Assembly (NCBI GenBank): GCA_040003205.1
Contig: JBDUDA010000148.1
Coordinates: 1-7,463 of the forward strand
DNA from: JALYIM01 sp040003205
Lineage (GTDB): Bacteria > Acidobacteriota > Terriglobia > Terriglobales > Acidobacteriaceae
Length of the DNA: 7,463 nucleotides
Reading direction: 5' to 3'
Part shown: in pieces, positions 1 through 7,463 of the stretch
Position numbering within the stretch: position 1 is the first letter of the stretch
How the letters are laid out: each line of letters begins with the position of its first letter
Notes under the pieces: model-generated
What the model was told of the DNA's origin: nothing
The model's input: the letters and a program-made list of their open reading frames with translations, nothing else
Databases searched by the model: none
Translations under genes and position numbers: made by a program

Positions 1-875
1 CCGTTATAGAGGCGTAGCCGGTAAAACGGAATTTCCTCCGGCAAATTGCCTGCCCAGATAATCAAAAACTGAGAGAAGCTGAAGTACGCCCAGAGCATGA
101 CGAGAGCGAGGGTCAGCTTACCGTGATCGTGCACTTCCTTGGGACGCAACAACGCAGACATCGGCTTGTACGGGAAAAGAATCGTCTCGACCACGACCAT
201 CATGCAGAGGGCGGTTAGACATTCTCCGACGATGAAGATCAGCGGATAAATCGTCGAAATCCAGTGCGGGTCAATAGACATCACCCAATCAATCACTGCA
301 AAAGAAATCGTGAAGGCATAAAGAACTAATCCTGGACCGCTGATGACTCGGAAGCGCGGACTCAGGTCAACCGCGGGAGGATTGTCCTGCTGCGCCGACA
401 GGCGATTGAGGAAGTACACCAGAATTCCCCAGATCGCAAAATACAGCGCGGCGCGCCCTACGTAGCCCGCGGGAGAAAGGTAAGATCGCGTGATGTCCTG
501 AAGGTGCGGGCTCTTGGCAACTTCCTGCGGATTCATCCAGACATACAAGTGCTTCATGCCGAAAATCAGCGGGAGGAACAATACCGCCATGAGCGGAAGC
601 GTTCGCGTGCCTGCTTCGAGCATGCGGCGGATTACTTTGCCCCAGGCTCCGCCCGTGAGGTGCTGAAGCATGAGGAAGGCCATGCATCCCAGCGTCGCGC
701 CCAACCACAACATGAATCCGATTAAGTAGGAATGAAAGAATTGATCGGGAGAGATGAATGCGAAAACTGCCGCGACCAATCCAAAAATGACACCCACTAC
801 GAGCGCGCGCTGTTGGACGGTCTGCGCAATTGGCGGCGCCACTAAATCGAAGTTGTCTACTCGCGCCGGATTCAT
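1..875 (-). CDS. actF: ActF, NrfD/PsrC-like integral membrane subunit of Alternative Complex III (3' end cut by window edge)
   Basis: This is the second polytopic quinone-type membrane subunit of ACIII, paralogous to ActC. It packs in the inner membrane and is thought to help form the proton path rather than bind hemes or Fe-S clusters. The frame stays open from ATG at 875 to base 1, giving 291 codons plus two bases, so roughly the last quarter is missing if family length (about 400 residues) applies. About seven hydrophobic segments are visible, near residues 22-42, 48-70, 95-112, 137-157, 180-200, 209-233 and 254-276. Family-like motifs include QHLTGGAWG (71-79), SIDPHWIST (200-208) and FSQFLIIWAGNLPEEIPFY (266-285). 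The start is fixed by the actE stop (ATGA overlap, 872-875) and by a GGAGAGG ribosome site 7 nt upstream. Family assignment is confident; the proton role is from knowledge of the family. Confidence 0.93.
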   Translation of the reverse strand, partial: MNPARVDNFDLVAPPIAQTVQQRALVVGVIFGLVAAVFAFISPDQFFHSYLIGFMLWLGATLGCMAFLMLQHLTGGAWGKVIRRMLEAGTRTLPLMAVLFLPLIFGMKHLYVWMNPQEVAKSPHLQDITRSYLSPAGYVGRAALYFAIWGILVYFLNRLSAQQDNPPAVDLSPRFRVISGPGLVLYAFTISFAVIDWVMSIDPHWISTIYPLIFIVGECLTALCMMVVVETILFPYKPMSALLRPKEVHDHGKLTLALVMLWAYFSFSQFLIIWAGNLPEEIPFYRLRLYN

Positions 876-1528
876 TTCTGTTCCTCTCCCATCTGCTTCG
901 CAGCATTCGGATCCACGGTGGGCAGCGTCGCTCCTGAACCCGGCTCTTCAAATGCGGGCGCATCGGATGGCATCTTTTGCCCGGACGGCATGTCTGCCTT
1001 TGTAGCTCCCTGACTCAATTGCAACGCGCGAATATAAGCCACGATGGCCCAGCGATCGTTCACTGGAATTTGCGAAGCATAGTCAGGCATGGCGCCGAAG
1101 CCGTTGGTCATAACGTCAAAGAAATATCCCAGCGGCGCTTTTCGCAAACGCTCGGTGTGATACGAGGGCGGCCTTTTGTATCCGCGCTGCACAATCATTC
1201 CATTGCCGTCTCCCAGTCGCGAGTGGCAGGGAGTGCAATAAATATTGAAGCGCTCGCGTCCGCGAGCCAGCACTTCGGTCGTTACGGGAAACGGCATGTA
1301 ATCGCCCGGATTGTTGCCCATCTTCCCTGTGTACAAGTACGTATTCTCGTGTTGCTGTCCGCGGGCCACGGTGCCATCCACCGGAGGCCGCTCGGAACGC
1401 AGGTCAGTAAAAAAATCACTTTGCCGGTAAGGGATGAAGCGCGGCTGATCGTGCATGTCTTGACGACAGCCAGCCAGCCCCAACACCGCCAGCAATCCCA
1501 GCCCCGAAAGTTTGCGAAGGTTCGCCAC
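872..1528 (-). CDS. actE: ActE, monoheme cytochrome c lipoprotein of Alternative Complex III
   Basis: A 218-residue periplasmic cytochrome c domain attached to the membrane by lipid; in ACIII it is the monoheme subunit near the electron exit. The N-terminus is a lipoprotein signal: a hydrophobic stretch (about residues 8-19) ending in LAGC with the lipidated Cys at 21. One heme site, CTPCH, sits at 98-102, and M147 in GFGAMPDY is the likely distal ligand, followed by the class I cytochrome C-terminal helix (DRWAIVAYIRALQ, 158-170). The tail after about 172 is Pro/Ala/Gly-rich and probably flexible. The start is GTG at 1528, directly after the actD TAA with no gap; a GGAGGT site 10 nt upstream supports it. 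The stop overlaps the actF start as ATGA. Confidence 0.95.
   Translation of the reverse strand: MANLRKLSGLGLLAVLGLAGCRQDMHDQPRFIPYRQSDFFTDLRSERPPVDGTVARGQQHENTYLYTGKMGNNPGDYMPFPVTTEVLARGRERFNIYCTPCHSRLGDGNGMIVQRGYKRPPSYHTERLRKAPLGYFFDVMTNGFGAMPDYASQIPVNDRWAIVAYIRALQLSQGATKADMPSGQKMPSDAPAFEEPGSGATLPTVDPNAAKQMGEEQK
883..889 (-). promoter_or_regulatory. Ribosome binding site of actF inside the end of actE
   Basis: The minus strand reads GGAGAGG, then 7 nt, then the actF ATG at 875. It lies in the last codons of actE and supports the start that overlaps the actE stop by 4 nt. Confidence 0.7.
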
Positions 1529-2071
1529 TTAGCTTGGGACCTCCGCAATGGATCGCGCACCTAGCGTTTCCAGAAATCGGCGCGTCTCGGTGGCGTTGTA
1601 TTTCGGATCAGAATAAAAAATTGCCAGGAAAAATTTGTCTCTGGTCGCACCGTCAAACTGCGGGACGTTAAATACCGGGTGGTAGGGCATCGGCAAACCG
1701 TTCAGCGCAAGCATGCCGAATACGGCCGACAGCACCGAAAACAAAATCGTCAATTCGAAGGTCACAATAATGAATGACGGCCATGAGTGATACGGCTTGC
1801 CTCCCACGCTGATGGGATAACTCACCGTCGAAATCCACCATTGCATCAGGTATCCGGTCGCGCAGCCGAGCAATCCCCCAACAAGCACGATCGGAGCAAC
1901 GCCGTTGCGGTGGAATCCAATGGCCTCTGCTAACTCTTCAATCGGAAATGGACTGTAAGCGTCAATCTTCCGGTAGCCAGCGTCATACGTCGTCTGCGCC
2001 GCGTCTACGAGCGCGGTCGGAGTGTCAAACTCAGCCATCAATCCGTAAATCGGCGGATGCGAATGCTTCAT
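1529..2071 (-). CDS. actD: ActD, DUF3341 membrane subunit of Alternative Complex III
   Basis: A 180-residue small subunit of ACIII of the DUF3341 family. It binds no cofactor and is thought to stabilise the membrane part. The N-terminal soluble part opens with IYGLMAEFDTPTALVDAA (8-25) and contains YRKIDAYSPFPIEEL (33-47), both typical of the family. Two transmembrane helices follow, at about 58-80 and 100-122, joined by a short loop rich in Tyr, Ser and Pro. The C-terminal stretch has DKFFLAIFYSDPKYN and a TRRFLETLGA helix, also family features. The start ATG at 2071 overlaps the actC stop by 4 nt (ATGA) and has a near-perfect ribosome site. The stop TAA is immediately followed by the actE GTG. 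Family call is confident; the structural role is from family knowledge. Confidence 0.94.
   Translation of the reverse strand: MKHSHPPIYGLMAEFDTPTALVDAAQTTYDAGYRKIDAYSPFPIEELAEAIGFHRNGVAPIVLVGGLLGCATGYLMQWWISTVSYPISVGGKPYHSWPSFIIVTFELTILFSVLSAVFGMLALNGLPMPYHPVFNVPQFDGATRDKFFLAIFYSDPKYNATETRRFLETLGARSIAEVPS
1539..1544 (-). promoter_or_regulatory. Ribosome binding site deciding the GTG start of actE
   Basis: GGAGGT on the minus strand lies 10 nt before the GTG at 1528, within the last codons of actD. The GTG opens directly onto the lipoprotein signal, so the site and the protein N-terminus agree on this non-ATG start. Confidence 0.7.
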
Positions 2072-3447
2072 TTGTGCTTCACCTCCGCCTGTGGCAGCAG
2101 AGTGCGCATTTCAAAAATCGAAATCGCCGGCAGCGCCCGCATGAACAGGAACATCGCCAGGAAGAAGAAGCCGAGGGTGCCGATGAACGTCATCCAGTCC
2201 CAGCGTGTGGGGTAGTACATTCCAAAAGAAGAAGTCAGGAAGTCGCGATGCAAGCTCACGACAACGATGATGAAACGCTCCAGCCACATCCCAACCAGCA
2301 CGACGAGTGAAATAAGGAACAGGAACGCCGGACTCGACCGGAGCTTCTTGATCCACAAAACCTGCGGGATAAATATGTTGCAGACCAGCAGCGAGTAGTA
2401 CCAGAACGCGTACGGACCATGCAGCCGGTTCCACAGCAGGAAGGAATCGTAGCGGTTGCCGCTATACCAGCCCATGAACGCTTCAATGCCGTAACCGTAG
2501 GCGACAATCAGCCCCGTAGCGAGCATCACCATCGCGGAGTTCTGCAGGTGGCGGTCGGTAATAAAATCTTTCAGCTTATAGAACTGCCGGATCGGAATAG
2601 CGAGCACCAGCACCATCGCAAATCCCGAATAGATTGCGCCCGCGACGAAGTAAGGCGGAAAAATCGTGGTATGCCATCCGGGAATAATGCCGATTGCGAA
2701 ATCGAAGCTCACGACCGTGTGCACCGACAGGACCAGCGGAGTCGCCAGTCCAGCGAGCAGCAGATACGCAGTTTCGTAGCGATGCCAGTGGCGCGCCGAT
2801 CCGCGCCAGCCCAATGCGAGCGCTCCGAAGATAAACTTTAACGGTTTCTTGTTGGTCCGATCGCGCATGGTCGCGAGATCTGGAATGAGTCCGATAAACC
2901 AGAACAGAAGCGAGGTGGTTCCGTAGGTCGAAACCGCAAACACGTCCCACACCAGAGGGCTGCGGAATTGCGGCCAATAGTTCATGGTGTTGGGATAGGG
3001 GAATAGCCAGTACGCGAGCCATGGACGCCCCATATGAAGGACGGGGAACATTCCCGCGCAGGCCACCGCAAACAGTGTCATCGCTTCCGCAAAGCGGTTG
3101 ATAGAGTTGCGCCACGACTGCCGCAGCAGCATGAGGATGGCGGAGATCAAAGTTCCAGCGTGGCCAATTCCGATCCACCAGACGAAATTGACAATCGCAA
3201 ATCCCCAGCCGACGGGGATATTAATGCCCCAGATCCCAACGCCTTTCAGGAAAAGATAGCTGACTGCGAGAAGCAATCCCATGACCGCCATGAAGGCGAC
3301 AAAGGATCCGAACACCCATCCGATGGTGATCGGACGAGTCAGCACTACATCGCTGATCTTGTCGGTCACGGTGGCAAAAGTATGGCCAGGCTCGATGACC
3401 GGAGCCTGCTTTTCGAGAAGTGCCACTCTGTCGTTTCTCTCGTCCAT
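2068..3447 (-). CDS. actC: ActC, NrfD/PsrC-like quinol-oxidising membrane subunit of Alternative Complex III
   Basis: A 459-residue integral membrane protein of the NrfD/PsrC family, the subunit in ACIII that binds and oxidises menaquinol and passes electrons to the Fe-S domain of ActB. About ten hydrophobic helices are visible, near residues 42-66, 78-108, 117-140, 164-188, 225-250, 265-288, 303-328, 345-366, 372-392 and 418-440. Polar residues within or next to helices are H96 (GHAGT), H138 and R141 (HMGRPW), D168 (PLVWDVF) and E390/R391 (WLERF). H138 and D168 are in the region where a quinol site is expected, but I assign this from memory of the family, not from an alignment. The first about 40 residues are hydrophilic. 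Start ATG at 3447 lies 17 nt after the actB stop, with a GGAG 11 nt upstream; the stop overlaps actD by 4 nt. Confidence 0.96.
   Translation of the reverse strand: MDERNDRVALLEKQAPVIEPGHTFATVTDKISDVVLTRPITIGWVFGSFVAFMAVMGLLLAVSYLFLKGVGIWGINIPVGWGFAIVNFVWWIGIGHAGTLISAILMLLRQSWRNSINRFAEAMTLFAVACAGMFPVLHMGRPWLAYWLFPYPNTMNYWPQFRSPLVWDVFAVSTYGTTSLLFWFIGLIPDLATMRDRTNKKPLKFIFGALALGWRGSARHWHRYETAYLLLAGLATPLVLSVHTVVSFDFAIGIIPGWHTTIFPPYFVAGAIYSGFAMVLVLAIPIRQFYKLKDFITDRHLQNSAMVMLATGLIVAYGYGIEAFMGWYSGNRYDSFLLWNRLHGPYAFWYYSLLVCNIFIPQVLWIKKLRSSPAFLFLISLVVLVGMWLERFIIVVVSLHRDFLTSSFGMYYPTRWDWMTFIGTLGFFFLAMFLFMRALPAISIFEMRTLLPQAEVKHK
2079..2086 (-). promoter_or_regulatory. Strong ribosome binding site of actD inside actC
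   Basis: GGAGGTGA on the minus strand is a full match to the anti-Shine-Dalgarno core and stands 7 nt before the actD ATG. It is the strongest ribosome site in the operon, and lies in the last codons of actC. Confidence 0.85.
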
Positions 3448-3464
3448 GAGTAACTGCGCTCCGC

Positions 3465-6500
<3,036 letters not shown>

Positions 6501-6507
6501 TTTTATC

Positions 6508-7203
6508 TTAGCGGTGACACGTCGAGCAATTCGTGATGTCGGTAACGCTGCGCAACTGGTACTTGTGAACGAGGTCTGTACCGAGAGCTAATTGATCTTT
6601 ATATTCCTTGCCGTCCACGACAACCGGCTTGAAACCTGACGGCTGCTCGTAACGCATGTTAAAGACCTGCTCGCGAGGCCTGATAAATTTTTCGGGTGCG
6701 CGGTGACACTCGAGACACCACTCCATTTGCAGCGAGGCATGGTTATACATCAGCGGCATGCGGTCCACGGGTCCGTGGCAAGTATTGCAGCCCACGCCTT
6801 TATTGACATGAATGCTGTGATTGAAATAAACGAAGTCGGGGAGATCGTTCACCCGATTCCACACCAGCGAATTGCCGCTGCGATAACTTTCCCGCACCGG
6901 CTCCAGCAACTTTGCCCCCGTCCAAATCTGCGAGTGGCAGTTCATGCAAGTTTTGGTGGGAGGAATGCCGGCGAAACTCGAATTCTCAACCGAGGTATGA
7001 CAGTAGCGGCAGTCAATTCCGAGTCCAGCAACATGGTGCTGGTGGCTGAATGGCACGGGCTGCGGCCGCACTACGCGCTCATACGTCACATATGGAGAGC
7101 GCTGGAACTGAATTGCCGCCCACAGCAGGCCGCCGGCCGCGATCAGAACGACAAAGATCGTGGCTTTCGAAATCGTATTAGAACTGCGGTGAAAAATCTG
7201 CAT
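6508..7203 (-). CDS. actA: ActA, membrane-anchored pentaheme cytochrome c of Alternative Complex III
   Basis: A 231-residue multiheme cytochrome that moves electrons within ACIII on the periplasmic side. One hydrophobic helix (about residues 14-33) without a lipobox or clear cleavage site acts as a membrane anchor. Five CxxCH heme sites follow: CRYCH (65-69), CMNCH (86-90), CNTCH (139-143), CLECH (163-167) and CSTCH (226-230, two residues from the end). Extra histidines that could be distal ligands include H54, H56, H57, H129, H132, H155 and H213. Five hemes is the usual number for ActA. The fold resembles cytochrome c7/class III domains. ATG at 7203 is the only usable start: an in-frame TGA lies at 7245-7243 with no ATG, GTG or TTG between. 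It lacks a well-spaced ribosome site. First gene of the operon; ends 7 nt before actB. Confidence 0.96.
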   Translation of the reverse strand: MQIFHRSSNTISKATIFVVLIAAGGLLWAAIQFQRSPYVTYERVVRPQPVPFSHQHHVAGLGIDCRYCHTSVENSSFAGIPPTKTCMNCHSQIWTGAKLLEPVRESYRSGNSLVWNRVNDLPDFVYFNHSIHVNKGVGCNTCHGPVDRMPLMYNHASLQMEWCLECHRAPEKFIRPREQVFNMRYEQPSGFKPVVVDGKEYKDQLALGTDLVHKYQLRSVTDITNCSTCHR

Positions 7204-7246
7204 CGTTCCAGTGCAGCGAAGGCGGGATCTCCACCCTCTGGCTCAT
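7178..7246 (-). other. Short upstream ORF (22 codons) overlapping the actA start
   Basis: An ATG at 7246 opens a 22-codon frame ending in TAA at 7180-7178, 24 bases into actA in a different frame. The peptide begins MSQRVEIPPS and ends DFSPQF; I recognise no family. No ribosome site is seen before its ATG. It lies inside the predicted leader, so it might act as a leader peptide, but it may equally be chance. Confidence 0.2.
7218..7238 (-). promoter_or_regulatory. Potential hairpin in the actA leader RNA
   Basis: In the minus-strand transcript GAGGGUGG and CCGCCUUC can pair over 8 bp (two G-U) around the loop AGAUC. The hairpin ends 14 nt before the actA ATG and holds the only purine-rich, ribosome-site-like tract of the leader (7239-7229, 25 nt from the start). 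It could modulate actA translation. Pairing was found by eye; no energy was calculated. Confidence 0.35.
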
Positions 7247-7308
7247 GAAGCGTTGCCGGGAAAAATCTAAAAAATTAGTGCGTAATAAATATGTTTGGAA
7301 AACTGGTG

Positions 7309-7339
7309 ATTATAACAGTTCAGAGCGTTGCAGAAGCAA
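7309..7339 (-). promoter_or_regulatory. Candidate sigma-70-type extended -10 promoter of the act operon
   Basis: The minus strand has a consensus -10 hexamer TATAAT (7314-7309) preceded by TG at the extended -10 position (TGTTATAAT, 7317-7309). A -35-like TTGCTT is at 7339-7334 with a 19-nt spacer, longer than ideal; an extended -10 can tolerate this. Transcription would begin near 7302, leaving a leader of about 100 nt before actA. It is the best promoter match I see in the 260-bp region in front of the operon. The call is by motif only. Confidence 0.6.
7328..7339. repeat. Short inverted repeat overlapping the -35 element
   Basis: TTGC-AGAA-GCAA: 4-bp perfect arms around a 4-nt centre. One arm lies within the proposed -35 hexamer, a common position for repressor or activator sites. 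Short enough to occur by chance. Confidence 0.3.
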
Positions 7340-7350
7340 GCGAAAAGAAA

Positions 7351-7396
7351 TTTTGGTAGTGGGCTACTTTGAATTCAAATGACACCACTGCCGAAA
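7351..7396. repeat. Imperfect 46-bp dyad upstream of the act promoter
   Basis: A perfect 12-bp palindrome TTTGAATTCAAA (7368-7379) shares its centre (7373.5) with outer arms TTTTGGTAGTGG (7351-7362) and CCACTGCCGAAA (7385-7396). In the full 46 bp, 17 of 23 symmetric positions are complementary. Both outer-arm mismatches are T opposite G, which would be wobble pairs in plus-strand RNA. It may be an operator or activator site, or an RNA structure; the sequence alone does not decide. Confidence 0.6.
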
Positions 7397-7411
7397 CTTT
7401 CGCGCGGGAGA

Positions 7412-7429
7412 AAATTAAAAAAATTAAAA
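7412..7429. repeat. Tandem AAATTAAAA repeat, AT-rich tract
   Basis: Two adjacent 9-nt copies of AAATTAAAA form a pure A/T block about 110 bp upstream of the proposed start of transcription. Such tracts can bend DNA or bind nucleoid proteins; it is too far from the -35 for a classical UP element of the act promoter. Confidence 0.45.
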
Positions 7430-7463
7430 TGTCATTCTGAGTAAGGAAATGCGATTCGCCTTT
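7430..7463 (+). repeat. Possible edge copy of an interspersed REP-like repeat
   Basis: TGTCATTCTGAG (7430-7441) matches the opening of a repeat type I recall as common between genes in several bacterial groups (continuing there with GCGAAGCGAAG-like sequence). Here the continuation diverges and ends in a small palindrome GCGATTCGC (7451-7459) at the window edge. The copy would be degenerate or cut off. Confidence 0.3.

Noticed and set aside
367..963. 198-residue minus-strand open frame at the actE/actF junction
   Set aside because: It runs out of frame across actF, whose protein has clear membrane helices and family motifs; the alternative product is Arg/His/Ser-rich with no recognisable domain.
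977..1564. 195-residue plus-strand open frame antisense to actE
   Set aside because: It is antisense to a well-identified cytochrome with signal and CTPCH motif; the product shows no family features and has no ribosome site.
6703..7248. 181-residue plus-strand open frame antisense to actA
   Set aside because: Antisense to five CxxCH motifs in frame; no recognisable product.
7267..7278. CTAAAAAATTAG small inverted repeat in the leader as a terminator or attenuator
   Set aside because: Only 4-bp A/T-rich arms; too weak to form a stable hairpin.
7449..7463. Possible start of a divergent rightward gene (ATG at 7449 after AAGGAA)
   Set aside because: Only five codons are visible and the purine tract touches the ATG too closely for a normal ribosome site; cannot be supported.

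Overview
The window holds most of one leftward (minus-strand) operon encoding Alternative Complex III (ACIII, Act complex). This is a membrane-bound quinol:electron-acceptor oxidoreductase that replaces the cytochrome bc1 complex in many bacteria. Five genes are complete and the sixth is cut by the left edge: actA (pentaheme cytochrome c, 7203 to 6508), actB (fused molybdopterin-oxidoreductase-like and iron-sulfur subunit, 6500 to 3465), actC (NrfD/PsrC-like quinol-oxidising membrane subunit, 3447 to 2068), actD (DUF3341 membrane subunit, 2071 to 1529), actE (monoheme cytochrome c lipoprotein, 1528 to 872) and actF (second NrfD-like membrane subunit, 875 to beyond base 1).

The genes are tightly packed. 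There are gaps of 7 and 17 nt, two 4-nt ATGA stop/start overlaps (actC/actD and actE/actF) and one zero-gap junction (actD/actE, TAA directly followed by GTG). This packing implies a single transcript with translational coupling. The expected electron path is menaquinol to ActC, through the Fe-S clusters of ActB and the hemes of ActA and ActE, to a soluble cytochrome c or directly to a cytochrome oxidase. Oxidase genes often follow actF, but that part lies outside the window.

The right end (7204-7463, 260 bp) is non-coding and carries the control region. A candidate extended -10 promoter (TGTTATAAT) fires leftward about 100 nt before actA. Around it are an imperfect 46-bp dyad centred at 7373.5, a TTGC-N4-GCAA inverted repeat on the -35 element, an AT-rich tandem repeat, and a leader RNA with a potential hairpin and a short upstream ORF overlapping the actA start. 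At the far right edge TGTCATTCTGAG resembles the start of an interspersed repeat family common in some bacterial genomes.

The organism is probably a Gram-negative-type bacterium with a periplasm, Tat export, lipoproteins and c-type cytochrome maturation. Gene order, moderate GC content and protein style suggest Acidobacteriota, but this is an inference from general resemblance. There are no RNA genes, mobile elements or CRISPR arrays. The main system is known rather than new; the less explained material is in the control region.
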